Shown: piece after piece, positions 29,119-39,211 of the stretch
Position numbering within the stretch: position 1 is the first letter of the stretch
How the letters are laid out: every line of letters begins with the position of its first letter
From: an uncultured delta proteobacterium
GTDB taxonomy: Bacteria > Myxococcota > Myxococcia > Myxococcales > 40CM-4-68-19
Length of the DNA stretch: 64,000 bases
NCBI GenBank assembly: GCA_903911145.1
Contig: CAIWCD010000013.1
Coordinates: 186,001-250,000, forward strand
Reading direction: 5' to 3'
The notes under the pieces: generated by a model
Told to the model about the DNA's origin: nothing
Databases searched by the model: none
What the model saw: only the letters and a program-made list of their open reading frames with translations
Program-made: the position numbers and the translations under genes

Positions 29119-29213
29119 GGAGCGGGCGTCCAGCGAATTGTCGAGCGCGCTGCGGCTCCTCCAACGGGGCGGTGAAAGGCGAGACCAACACGCCCTGCCA
29201 TCCTGTGAAAGCA

Positions 29214-31301
29214 CTACTCCGCACGGGCATGCAGAATCACGTCGCCGACCTGCAGAGCGTCGAGCACATCCTCGCCGCCCTCGAGTTGGCCCGCGATCGT
29301 GTAGCGCCCATCGAGATGCGGTTGCGCTCCGTGGCAGAGGAAGAACTGCGAGCCGCCCGTCTCCGGCCCGGACGTCGCGATGCCGAGCGTTCCTCGCGTG
29401 AAGTGAAGCGCGGTGTGCTCGTCGGGGAGCGCGAAGCCGGGGCCGCCCTCGCCGTCGCCGAGGGGATCGCCGCCCTGCGCGACGAAATCGGGGACGACGC
29501 GGTGGAAGGAGAGCCCGTCGTAGAAGCCGCGGTTGGCGAGCATCGAGAGGGCGACGGAGGTGAGCGGCGCCTCTCCGTCGTCGGCGAAGAGGTGGACGCG
29601 CAACTCGCCCGCGCTGGTGGTGAGGATGAGCGTGTGAGCGCGCGGGCCGCTCCCAGGGCGGCCGAGCGCTGCTTCGGGAACGATCGCCGGGACCGGTGCG
29701 CGCGAATTTGCCGACGCCGGGGGTGTCGCAGAGGAGTCCGCAGCCGCATGTTCGTGGGAAGCAGCGAAGAGTGTTCCGAGCGCCGAGAGAGTGTCGGCGC
29801 GAGGGTCTCCAGCGCTTGGTCCCGGAGGCAGCGAGAAGCGCGCGGCCGCGCGGGTGGCAGGCGAGAGCGCTGCGCGGGCAGCCTGCGGATCTTTGGCAAG
29901 GGTGCTCGCCGCACTGCCGACGACGTACGGATCGGAGTCGTCGAGCAGCGCGATCAGGACGGGCGCGAACGCAAGCGACGCGGAGCCGGCGGCGGCGCTG
30001 CGCACGCGCGGATCGGGATCGTGCAGAGCTTTGAAGAGCAGGAGCCCTGCTGCGCTCTCGGTGTGATCGCCCGCGAGTTCAGCAGCGAGCGAGGCGGTTC
30101 GAAAGCGGGAGCGCCACTCAACCTCGAGGCCAACAGCGCACTGGGGCGTCTCGAGGAGCGCGTTGGCAGAGCGGTCCCGCGCATCGGCGGCGGCGCAACG
30201 AATTGCGGCAGTGGCCGCGGGAGTTGGTGCCGAGAGATCGCGAGGAGCAGGCATCGCGTCGCGCGAAAGCTTGAGTTGGGCAGCGCTCTCAAAGAGCTGA
30301 ACGAGTGGGTGGGCCCAGCGCGCGTCGGCAACGGTGTGCGACTCGCGCAACCGTTCGGCGGCCGCTCCGATCGCAGCAGAGATCAGCGCAGAGCCGCGCG
30401 GAGCCTCGGCGAGCGCGCGCGCGGCCTCGACGTGGACGCGCCAGTCAGGTTCAGTGGGAGGGTCGAGCAACGGCGCCAGATCCTCGGCGTCGAGGCCTTG
30501 TTTGCCCGCCGCGCGCGCAGCCGTCGCACGCGTCTCAGCTTCAAGATCGCGGAGCGCAGAAAGCAGCGACGCGTGCTGGGCTGCATCGAGCGGACCTCCG
30601 CGCGGGATGCGGCCGAGCGCATAGGCGGCCGCTCGGCGCACCTCGCTCTCTCCTCGTTGCATCGCAGTCCAAAGAGCCGCGCGCGCAGCGGTCGCGACCA
30701 GCACATCGGCTCCCTTCTCGCCGAGGCGCGCGAGAGCACCGAGGGAGAATCCAGACGCTGCAGCAAGAGGAGCCGATCCAGCAAGAGCCGACGCGAGCGC
30801 GGAGAGAGAATCGGCTCCGCGCGCAGCAGAGCCCATTGCACGCGCGGCCGCGACAGACGCGGGGCAGCGCTTCTGCACGCAATCACGCAGCAGCGCCTCA
30901 GCGTCGGGCCGATGCGCCGCCGCGGAGGGCATCCGCCCGAGCGCCCACGCAGCAAGCGCGCCGTCATCTCCGGCTGAGGAGAGGAGCACACCGAGATCAG
31001 CGATGGCCTCTGCGTCGGCGATGCGACCGACCGCCAGAGCTGCACGCGCACGCACTTCGCGGGAGCCATCGCGCAAGAGCGCGCGCACCTCCGCGCTGGA
31101 GATTCGTGCAGCCTCAGCGACAGCGCAACGCGAGTTCGCCTCGTCGAGCGATGTCTGCGCAACGTGAGCGGAGGAAGCGTCGGAACGCAGCTCGGCCGCG
31201 CCAGAAGCGGCCTTGCGGAGGTTCGTGTTATTTGTACACGAACCCCCAAGCAGGCTGGACAGCAGCAGCGCGGCTGCGCCGCAAGTTCTCGCAGACCGCA
31301 C
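29214..31301 (-). CDS. HEAT-repeat lipoprotein fused to cyclophilin-type prolyl isomerase
   Basis: A predicted lipoprotein of 695 residues. Lipobox LLGGSC is followed by about 500 residues of Ala-rich helical HEAT/PBS-like repeats (for example VRALLRDGSREVRARAALAVGRIADAEAI). The C-terminal 150 residues form a cyclophilin domain with the catalytic Arg region FHRVVPDFVAQGGDP, GSQFF and HLDGRYTIAGQL, so the active site looks intact. It should catalyse cis-trans isomerisation of proline peptide bonds in exported proteins, with the repeats as scaffold. The start is GTG 31301. A small membrane protein gene ends 15 nt upstream, and the 5'-nucleotidase gene precedes that, so the three form one transcription unit. 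Confidence 0.88.
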   Translation of the reverse strand: MRSARTCGAAALLLSSLLGGSCTNNTNLRKAASGAAELRSDASSAHVAQTSLDEANSRCAVAEAARISSAEVRALLRDGSREVRARAALAVGRIADAEAIADLGVLLSSAGDDGALAAWALGRMPSAAAHRPDAEALLRDCVQKRCPASVAAARAMGSAARGADSLSALASALAGSAPLAAASGFSLGALARLGEKGADVLVATAARAALWTAMQRGESEVRRAAAYALGRIPRGGPLDAAQHASLLSALRDLEAETRATAARAAGKQGLDAEDLAPLLDPPTEPDWRVHVEAARALAEAPRGSALISAAIGAAAERLRESHTVADARWAHPLVQLFESAAQLKLSRDAMPAPRDLSAPTPAATAAIRCAAADARDRSANALLETPQCAVGLEVEWRSRFRTASLAAELAGDHTESAAGLLLFKALHDPDPRVRSAAAGSASLAFAPVLIALLDDSDPYVVGSAASTLAKDPQAARAALSPATRAAARFSLPPGPSAGDPRADTLSALGTLFAASHEHAAADSSATPPASANSRAPVPAIVPEAALGRPGSGPRAHTLILTTSAGELRVHLFADDGEAPLTSVALSMLANRGFYDGLSFHRVVPDFVAQGGDPLGDGEGGPGFALPDEHTALHFTRGTLGIATSGPETGGSQFFLCHGAQPHLDGRYTIAGQLEGGEDVLDALQVGDVILHARAE

Positions 31302-31316
31302 CGTGCGCGCTCCCGA

Positions 31317-31646
31317 CTACCTGGCCGCGGGAGCAGTCGCAGCAGGCGCTGCAGGAGCGACAGGAACCGCTGGAACCGCGGGCGCACCGACCGGAGCCGG
31401 CGGCGCCGCCGGAACCGCAGGAGGAGCAGCCGCGGCCTTTGCCTGTGCTGCCGTCACGTCCGCGAGCGCCGACGAGAGCGCGCCCACCTCCGCACGCAAC
31501 CCGGCGATCTGCGCCTGCTGCCCTGCCATCGCGGGAACGAGCAGCACCCACGAGCCCACAGAGAACACCACGCACGCGATCAGCACCGAGATCAGCGTGT
31601 TGAGCACCAGCGCCCGTCCGGGCGGCATCGTCTTGTCGTCGGCCAT
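31317..31646 (-). CDS. Small single-span membrane protein with coiled coil and Pro/Ala tail
   Basis: A 109-residue protein. One membrane helix (LNTLISVLIACVVFSVGSWVLLV, about residues 15-37) is followed by a short coiled coil (QQAQIAGLRAEVGALSSALADV) and a 45-residue tail made almost only of Ala, Pro and Val. I do not recognise a family. ATG 31646 lies 8 nt after the stop of the 5'-nucleotidase gene. Its order between two exported-protein genes suggests an envelope function. The tail would probably span into the periplasm. Confidence 0.65.
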   Translation of the reverse strand: MADDKTMPPGRALVLNTLISVLIACVVFSVGSWVLLVPAMAGQQAQIAGLRAEVGALSSALADVTAAQAKAAAAPPAVPAAPPAPVGAPAVPAVPVAPAAPAATAPAAR

Positions 31647-31654
31647 GTCGGTCC

Positions 31655-33754
31655 TCACTTGCAGAGCGGGCCGGAGCAGATCGCGCGCGTCGAGGCGCTG
31701 CCCGCGGACTGCGTGTCGTCGTAGATCGGAGGAAGCGTCCCGCCGCCCAATTCGTCGAGAGCGCGCAGATAGCCGCCGAGCGCTTCCCACTCCTTGATCT
31801 CGACCACGACGCCGGGAGCGAGCGTCGCGTACTCGATGGCGTCGATCGGGGTCGCGAGCGCGGCACCGGTCGTCGGATCCTTGAGGTGGACGCCAGCGAG
31901 CGACGCGAACGTGGCGACATAGAGATTGCTCGTCGCGCTGTAGAGGCCGAGCGGGTTCGCGAGGTAGCCGGTTGGCGACACGTGCAGCACAGCCGGGTCG
32001 GTGCTGAAGAGCAGCGTGCCCTCCGTGCTGCAGGCGTCGAGCTTGCTGTGATCCTTCATCTGCCGGATCTCGGTGACGCGCCCGTTGGTCGGGTCGAGCG
32101 CCGAGCCCGACGCGTTGAACATCGGGCGGCTCGTGTCGTACTTGAAGCAGAAGCCGGAGGGCACGAGGAAGTCATCGGCGTAGTTGTCGTTGAGGTACGC
32201 GATGCCGGCCGTGACCTCGAAGGCGGCCTTGATCTCCGCGAGGAAGATGCCGAAGCGCGTGAGCGGATAGCCGGGCAGTCCGGACGGCGATGCACCCAGC
32301 GGAACGCTCTGGAAGAGATCCGCGAAGGAGATCTTGTGGGCCGCGTTGGGGACGATGTCGCCGCGCAGAACACCGGCGGCCTCGACGGAGAGGTCGGTCG
32401 GCCCCGTGGCGCTGTCGCTGGCGAGGAGCATCGCATCGGCGGCAACGCGCAGGAGCGCCGTCTCCTTCTGCGACGCGCCCTGGTGGATCGTGTAGCCGCT
32501 CGTCGCGATCGGCGCGAACGCGAGCTTGCCGACGTGCGCCGGATCCGCCGTGAGGATCTCGCCGGCCGTGATCGACGCGGTGTACTGGAGGTACGAGATG
32601 TTCCCGAGCGCGGCCACCTTGGCGTTTTCGATCGCGCCGTAGACGCCGGAGACAAACGCGGCGGTCGTCGTGTCACCGACCGTGGTGTCGTCGATCGGCA
32701 CGGTGGTCGAGTGGGCCATGTCGAACGTCACCGGAGTCAGATCGTTCGCGGCCGCGCCCAGCTTGACCGTCATCGCGATGCGTCCGTAGTGATCGCCGTA
32801 GCGGCCCGCCTGCTGGATGAGGACCTGCCGGCCCGTCTTCGGGTTGGTGACGAGCGTCGCGGGATAGTTCGTGTGCGTGTGTCCGCTGACGATGACGTCG
32901 ATTCCACCGACGTTCTCGGCGATCTGCTGGTCCTCGCCCTGCGCCGCTGCGGCGGGATTCACGCCCGAGTGGCTGAGCGCGACGACGAGGTCGACCTTCT
33001 CGACTGCGCGCAGATGGTTCACCAGCGGCTGGAGCTGATCGTAGAGCGCGCCGAGTGCGCCGGCGACGTCGTTGTCGGCACCGCTCGAGTCGGTCGTGAA
33101 CTTCACCGGAGCCTTGAGCGGCGCGACCTGCGCGGCGTTGATGCCCATGATGCCGACGAAGCCGACCTTGATGCCGCCCGCGGTGGTGACGACCCAGGTG
33201 CGGTGGATCGGCAGGCTCGGGTCGGTGCCAGTCTCGTCGAAGAGAGCCGCGAGAGCAGCGTCGCCGCCGGTGCCGCTGAACTGGATGTTGCTCGAGACGA
33301 TCGCCGGCAGGCCGATGGAGCCCGCTGCCTTGGCCGCGCTGATAGAGGCGGCGAGCGAGGCGGGACCGTAGTCGAACTCGTGGTTGCCGAACGTCGTCAC
33401 GTTGTAGCCGAGCAGCGCGAGCGACTGGTAGTCGGGCGCACCGGCGATGAAGCCGAGCTGCGCGACAGTGCCCATCGCGTTGTCTCCCGCGGAGACGGCG
33501 AGAACGTCCGCGCCCGCGCTCTTGGCTGCTGCGCGCTCATTGGCGAAGAGAACCGCGCGTCGAGCAAGTCCGCCCTTGATCGAGCCGGTGCCGGCGGTGG
33601 TCGGCGCGGGAAAGTCGACGGACTCGGGGCCTTCGCCGACGAGGTGCGAGTGCTCGTCGTTGGTGTGGAGGATGACGAGCGACTTGCTCGTCTGGTTGCT
33701 CCCGCAGGCCGCGGCGAGAGTGGCAGCGCAGATGACGAACCATCGAGATGACAT
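31655..33754 (-). CDS. 5'-nucleotidase/2',3'-cyclic phosphodiesterase family lipoprotein
   Basis: A 699-residue lipoprotein (lipobox LAAAC) of the UshA/5'-nucleotidase family, which dephosphorylates extracellular nucleotides to supply nucleosides and phosphate. The calcineurin-like metallophosphatase domain has all blocks: LVILHTNDEHSHL, SAGDNAMG, FGNHEFDYG, ALSHSGVN and VSGHTHTNY. The C-terminal nucleotide-binding domain (5_nucleotid_C) begins around AKVAALGNISYLQYTASI. ATG 33754 has AAGGA about 7 nt upstream; the frame extends further but without a signal peptide. It heads the unit with the small membrane protein and the HEAT-cyclophilin gene. Confidence 0.92.
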   Translation of the reverse strand: MSSRWFVICAATLAAACGSNQTSKSLVILHTNDEHSHLVGEGPESVDFPAPTTAGTGSIKGGLARRAVLFANERAAAKSAGADVLAVSAGDNAMGTVAQLGFIAGAPDYQSLALLGYNVTTFGNHEFDYGPASLAASISAAKAAGSIGLPAIVSSNIQFSGTGGDAALAALFDETGTDPSLPIHRTWVVTTAGGIKVGFVGIMGINAAQVAPLKAPVKFTTDSSGADNDVAGALGALYDQLQPLVNHLRAVEKVDLVVALSHSGVNPAAAAQGEDQQIAENVGGIDVIVSGHTHTNYPATLVTNPKTGRQVLIQQAGRYGDHYGRIAMTVKLGAAANDLTPVTFDMAHSTTVPIDDTTVGDTTTAAFVSGVYGAIENAKVAALGNISYLQYTASITAGEILTADPAHVGKLAFAPIATSGYTIHQGASQKETALLRVAADAMLLASDSATGPTDLSVEAAGVLRGDIVPNAAHKISFADLFQSVPLGASPSGLPGYPLTRFGIFLAEIKAAFEVTAGIAYLNDNYADDFLVPSGFCFKYDTSRPMFNASGSALDPTNGRVTEIRQMKDHSKLDACSTEGTLLFSTDPAVLHVSPTGYLANPLGLYSATSNLYVATFASLAGVHLKDPTTGAALATPIDAIEYATLAPGVVVEIKEWEALGGYLRALDELGGGTLPPIYDDTQSAGSASTRAICSGPLCK

Positions 33755-33836
33755 GGGAGATCCTTGAGCAGGCGTCCACGAAACGAGAGGGCCGGCAACT
33801 GACCGACGCGGCACGCAGCTGTCAAGAGCGGGTGCG

Positions 33837-34709
33837 TCAGGAAGCGGCGTGCCCGAGCGCATGCGGATCGCGCTCGCCCGCGCGGACAGCGATCGGGAGC
33901 AGATTCTCGCGCGGCGGAATCGGGCAATTGAAGTGCGTAGAGAAGGCGCAACTCGGGTTGTAGGCCGTGTTGAAATCGAGCAGCCAGCGATCACCCGTGG
34001 CGTCAAGCGGCCGCGGTTCGAGATAGCGGCCGACGGGGTAGCTCTCTGCTCCCGACGTCGCGTCGCGAAAGAAGATCGAGATGCCCGCTTCGTCGGCGCC
34101 CGGCTCGAGCAGGCGCAGCGCGGTCAACTCGTGCGGCGCTCCCTGCAGCGAAAACATCAGCGTGCCCAGTCGCAGCGCGCGCCTGCGCTGCCCGCGCGTC
34201 GAGAGCACGACCTCCTCGCGCAACGTTGCATCGCGGCGCAAGCGGGCCTCGACGCGAGAGGCAATATCGGGCTCGAACCAGACAGGCGGCGCGGGCGCGA
34301 CGAGGTGCGGGCTCTGCGGATCCGAGACGAGCACCGCGGGGAAGTTCTGGTGCGAGAAGCGCAGCAGATAGCGCCCCAAGCGGATGCGGCCTCCAGGCGG
34401 GATGCGCGCCTCGCGCCGCTCCGCGCCCTCCCCTCGCGCCTCAAGGATGAGGAAGCTGGTGTTCCAATCGACCGACTTCAGGACGAACGTGTCTGCCTCG
34501 ACATGGGCGCTCAGTTGGTGCAGCGCAAGACCCTCGAGTTGCGCGCTGCAGTCGCTCGCGCTTCCGAAGACGAGCGGCACAGTGCCCGCGAACTCGTAGC
34601 GCCCGACCACCGCATAGGGACTCCTCTGCGGATCGGCAAAGGCCCGCGTCGTCACTCCGCGCGAGCGCGCCAGTTCCTGCCGCCACGCGGCCTCGTTGAA
34701 TGCGCGCAT
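33837..34709 (-). CDS. DUF1684 domain protein
   Basis: A 290-residue protein ending in the family hallmark DFNTAYNPSCAFSTHFNCPIPPRENLLPIAVRAGE, near which the other conserved elements lie (RYEFAGTVPLVF upstream and GAESYPVGRYL before it). DUF1684 proteins are widespread, cytosolic and of unknown function, with a beta-rich fold. The start is uncertain: ATG 34709 is used, and TTG 34727 would add six residues. It is divergent from the MacA-like gene, sharing a 114-nt promoter region, and stands 82 nt upstream of the 5'-nucleotidase gene on the same strand. Confidence 0.85.
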   Translation of the reverse strand: MRAFNEAAWRQELARSRGVTTRAFADPQRSPYAVVGRYEFAGTVPLVFGSASDCSAQLEGLALHQLSAHVEADTFVLKSVDWNTSFLILEARGEGAERREARIPPGGRIRLGRYLLRFSHQNFPAVLVSDPQSPHLVAPAPPVWFEPDIASRVEARLRRDATLREEVVLSTRGQRRRALRLGTLMFSLQGAPHELTALRLLEPGADEAGISIFFRDATSGAESYPVGRYLEPRPLDATGDRWLLDFNTAYNPSCAFSTHFNCPIPPRENLLPIAVRAGERDPHALGHAAS

Positions 34710-34823
34710 GTCCGCATTGAACGACAAACCAGAGCGTCCGTCACGCCCTCATCGTTACGCGCGCGTTTCGTCAGGGGCGGTTGCGTTGACCGCCCATCGG
34801 CACACCGATAGAAGCCCGCCCGC

Positions 34824-36253
34824 ATGCGACCGATTCGACCGCGACCTGCTCCGCTGCCCGTCCGACCTCTGCGGGCTCACGCGCTCTTCGTCGCGCTGAT
34901 CGCGCTCGCCGGATGCAACCGCCAGCACGCGGCCCAGTACCGCACCGACAGCACGGATCGCGGGGCCATCGTCGAACAGGTCTCGGCGACCGGAGATGTC
35001 GAAGCGATCGTCTCGGTGAACATCGGCAGCCAAGTCTCGGGCACGATCAGCAAGCTCTACGTCGATTTCAACTCGGTCGTAAAGAAGGGGCAACTGCTCG
35101 CCGACATCGATCCGCGCGTCTTCAAGGCGGCGCTCGAGCGCGCAGAGGCTGGTCTTGCGGCAGCGAGGGCGAACGTCGCCAAGGCGCAGGCGATGCTCGA
35201 CGATGCCACCCGGCAGGAGAAGCGCGCGCGCGACCTGCTCGCCCAGCAGCTCGATTCGCAGGCCGACGTGGACACCGCCATGTCCCTGCGTGAGCAGGAC
35301 GCGGCGAACCTTCTCTCGACGAAAGCCGCGGTGCTGCAGGCGAAGGCCGATCGCGACACGGCCGCGGCCAACCTGGTGTTCACGCACATCGTCAGCCCGA
35401 TCGACGGCGTGGTGATCTCGCGCACGGTCGACGTCGGCGTGACCGTCGCCGCTTCGATGACGGTCGCGACCCTCTTCACCATCGCGAACGATCTGACCAA
35501 GATGCAGATCCTCGCGAACATCGACGAAGCGGACGTCGGCAAGGTGCTCGAGGGATTGCCGGCCCGTTTCTCTGTCGACGCGTGGCCCGGCGAGGAGTTC
35601 ATCGGGACCATCCGCGAGGTGCGGCAGTCGCCGAACACGATCAACAACGTGGTGACGTACGCGGCGGTCATCGACGCACCGAATCCGAAGCGCAAGCTCA
35701 AGCCGGGAATGACCGCGTCGGTGCAGATCACGACGGCGCACAGAGAGAGCGTCGTGCGCGTGCCCAATGCGGCGCTGCGCTTCAAGCCCTCGGCGCCGCT
35801 CGAGGGCGCGCCGCGTGACTCGAAGGACCGTGCGGAGAAGAGCGACGCCGCGCCGACTGCGCGCGAAGGTGCGCCGCGTCCGGTGGGCGAGCGTGGGCAG
35901 TGGTCCGCCGAGGATCGCGCCAGGTGGGCGAGCGGCGATCACCCGCATCATCGGCGCGACGACGCACAGAGCGCAGACGGCGGTACCGACGCTGCGGACT
36001 TGAAGCGCGCCGACGCGAGTGACGAGCCGAAGCAGCCCAGTCGCAGCGGCCGTCTCTACAAGCTCGTCGAGGGCAAACCGCAGCTCGCGCGCGTGCGCCT
36101 CGGGCTCCAGGATTCGCAGCACACCGAGGTGCTCGAGGGGATCGGCGATGGCGAGACGGTGATCGTCGGCGAGATCGGAACTTCGCAGTCGGCCGCTCCG
36201 GCGAGTCTGATGGGTGGACAGCGGCCTCCTGGCGGTGGCGGCGGGCGGCACTG

Positions 36254-36254
<1 letters not shown>
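34824..36254 (+). CDS. MacA-like periplasmic adaptor subunit
   Basis: A membrane-fusion (HlyD/MacA type) adaptor of 476 residues that joins an inner-membrane ABC exporter to an outer-membrane channel. It has a lipobox (LIALAGC), a biotinyl-lipoyl-like domain split by an alpha-helical hairpin (SQVSGTISKLYVDFNSVVKKGQLL ... FTHIVSPIDGVVISRTVDVG), and a beta-barrel region ending in VRVPNAALRFKP. A polar, charged insert of about 90 residues (about 335-425, including DHPHHRRDD) precedes the last domain; its role is unknown. The stop overlaps the next ATG (TGATG), and the three genes 34824-38304 are one operon. Confidence 0.92.
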
Positions 36255-37080
<826 letters not shown>

Positions 37081-37084
<4 letters not shown>

Positions 37085-38304
37085 ACATCTTCGCGTCGCT
37101 GCGGACCGCTCTGCGCGCGCTGCGCAAGAACATGCTGCGCTCGCTGCTCGCGATGCTCGGCATCGTCATCGCGGTGGCCGCGGTCGTCGCGACCGTGGCG
37201 ATCGGCGAAGGCGCCAAGCAGCAGGTCGCCGATCAGATGGCCTCGCTGGGCGCGAACTTATTGATGGTGATGCCCGGCTCGATCAGCTCGAAGGGCGTGG
37301 CCACGGGCGCGGGCGCGACGCAGAACCTGACCCGCGCGGACGGCGCCGCTATCGAAAAGGAAGTCACTTCCGCCGCACAAGTAGCTCCGCTCAATCGCTC
37401 GAACGGGCAGGTCATCTACGGCGATTCGAACTGGTACACGACCATCCAGGGCACGACCGCGGCGTTCCTGGAAATCCGCCAGTGGCAGATTGCTCAGGGC
37501 GAGATGTTCGGTCGCGAAGAGGATGCGGCGGGCGCGAAGGTCTGCGTGCTCGGACAGACCGTGGTCGACAAGCTCTTCGGCGATTCGAATCCGATCGGCG
37601 TGCAGATCCGCGTCAAGCACGTGCCCTGCAAGGTCGTCGGCGTGCTCGCGGCGAAGGGCCAGGGCTCGTGGGGGCAGGATCAGGATGACGTCGTCCTGAT
37701 GCCGTGGACGACGCTCGTGCACCGCATCAACGGCTCTGCTGCGGACACGGTGCAGCAGTTGATGGTCTCGGCGCGCGGCCCCGACCTCGTCGACGCCACG
37801 CAGAAGGACATCGAGAGCCTGCTCAAGCAGCGCCACCACATTGCAGAAGAGGGCGAGCCCGACTTCATGGTGCGCAATCTCGCCGAGATGCAGAACGCGG
37901 CGAACGCGCAGGCGACGACGCTCTCGGTGCTGCTGGCGAGCGTCGCGCTCATCTCGCTCCTGGTCGGCTCGATCGGGATCGCCAACGTCATGCTCGTCTC
38001 GGTGACGGAGCGCACGAGGGAGATCGGCATCCGGATGGCCGTGGGCGGGCGCGGGCGCGACGTGCTCTTGCAGTTCCTCACCGAGGCGGTCGTGCTCGCG
38101 GTGGTCGGCGGGATCATCGGACTCGCGCTCGGCGTGGGGCTCGCGCGCTGGATGGCCGCGCAGCAGGGATGGCCGGCGGTCATCTCGACGACAGTGATGG
38201 GCGCGACGCTCGTGCTCGCGGGTGCAGCGGGCGTGATCGCGGGCTTCTATCCGGCGCTGCGCGCGTCGCGACTCGATCCGATCGAGGCACTGCGGTTCGA
38301 GTAG
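37081..38304 (+). CDS. MacB-type ABC transporter permease
   Basis: The 407-residue permease has a membrane helix near the N-terminus ([24 protein letters not shown]), a large periplasmic MacB_PCD domain of about 240 residues, and three C-terminal helices of the FtsX type ending in [18 protein letters not shown], the standard family ending. It belongs to the mechanotransmitting MacB/LolC fold that moves substrates out of the periplasm rather than across the inner membrane. GTG 37081 overlaps the ATPase stop. The outer-membrane partner is not in the window. Confidence 0.94.
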
Positions 38305-38332
38305 CCCCGCTCGGGACCTGATCGCTGACGCC

Positions 38333-39103
38333 TCAACTGAACGTCGCGAGCACCGGCGCGTGGTCGCTCGCGCCCGTCCCTGCCCGCTCTTCGCGATCCA
38401 CCTCGGCGCCCGTGCAGCGCGCCGCGAGCGAGGCGGTCGTCCAGATGTGATCGATGCGCAGGCCGTTGTCGCGCGGGAACGAGCCCGCCCGGTAGTCCCA
38501 CCACGAGTAGACGTTGCCCTGCTGGTGCAGCCGGAACGCGTCGGTGAAACCGAATGCGCGCACCGTCTCGAGGCGAGCCCGCACCTCGGGCGCATAGAGC
38601 ACCGTCGTCTCCCACTGCGCCGGGTCGTGGACATCGCGCGCTTCGGGCGCGACGTTGAAGTCTCCACAGAGCGCGAGCGGCTCGCCCGGAACTGCGTTGA
38701 GTGCCAACCATCTATTCAAGCGATTGAGCCACTCCATCTTGTACGCGTGCTTCTCGCTCCCGAGCGACTGGCCGTTGGGCACGTAGGCCGAGATGAACCG
38801 CACACCGCCCGCGCGCGCAGAGACAAGCCTGGCCTGCTCGGGAGCGTCTCCATCGCCGCCGTCGGCGAGGCCCAGCTTCACGTCGGTGAGCGGCTCGCGC
38901 GAGAGAATCGCGACCCCGTTGTAGGTCTTCTGGCCCACGGCCGCGACGTGCCAGCCCTCCTCGGCGAGAAACTTCGGCAACTGCGAAAGCTCGCACTTGA
39001 GCTCCTGCAGACAGACGACGTCCGGCTTCTTCCTCTCGAGAAACGCGCGCAGTCGCGCCTCGCGGGCGCGGATCGAATTCACATTCCAGGTCGCGAGCAG
39101 CAT
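38333..39103 (-). CDS. xthA: Exodeoxyribonuclease III
   Basis: AP endonuclease/3' exonuclease of 256 residues that incises abasic sites in base excision repair. Motifs of the endonuclease/exonuclease/phosphatase fold are present: ATWNVNSIRAR, the metal-binding Glu in CLQELKC, SAYVPNG, LCGDFNVAPEARDVHDP, and RIDHIW with the terminal SDHAPV. ATG 39103 is chosen because AAAGGTG lies 8 nt upstream; GTG 39112 is also in frame. It is divergent from lexA across a 108-nt region that holds a possible LexA operator, so it may belong to the SOS response here. Confidence 0.93.
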   Translation of the reverse strand: MLLATWNVNSIRAREARLRAFLERKKPDVVCLQELKCELSQLPKFLAEEGWHVAAVGQKTYNGVAILSREPLTDVKLGLADGGDGDAPEQARLVSARAGGVRFISAYVPNGQSLGSEKHAYKMEWLNRLNRWLALNAVPGEPLALCGDFNVAPEARDVHDPAQWETTVLYAPEVRARLETVRAFGFTDAFRLHQQGNVYSWWDYRAGSFPRDNGLRIDHIWTTASLAARCTGAEVDREERAGTGASDHAPVLATFS

Positions 39104-39148
39104 CGGCTTCACCTTTATTTGAGTCGCGTCAAGCTGAAAACTTGACCA

Positions 39149-39165
39149 GTGCGCACCCGTTCAGT
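39149..39165. promoter_or_regulatory. Possible LexA operator between xthA and lexA
   Basis: A 17-nt sequence ending CCCGTTCAGT fits the published Myxococcus LexA pattern (CTRHAMRYBYGTTCAGS) at 14 of 17 positions by my count. A second GTTCAG at 39182-39187 has poorer flanks. The site is 47 nt before the lexA start and 46 nt before the xthA start, well placed to control both. Confidence 0.5.
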
Positions 39166-39211
39166 AGCGTCGCCCGCAGTTGTTCAGGTGGCCATTCGAA
39201 CGGAGCAAGCA

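Noticed and set aside
31886-33751. 621-codon plus-strand frame opposite the 5'-nucleotidase
   Set aside because: Shadow of the nucleotidase gene with biased composition.
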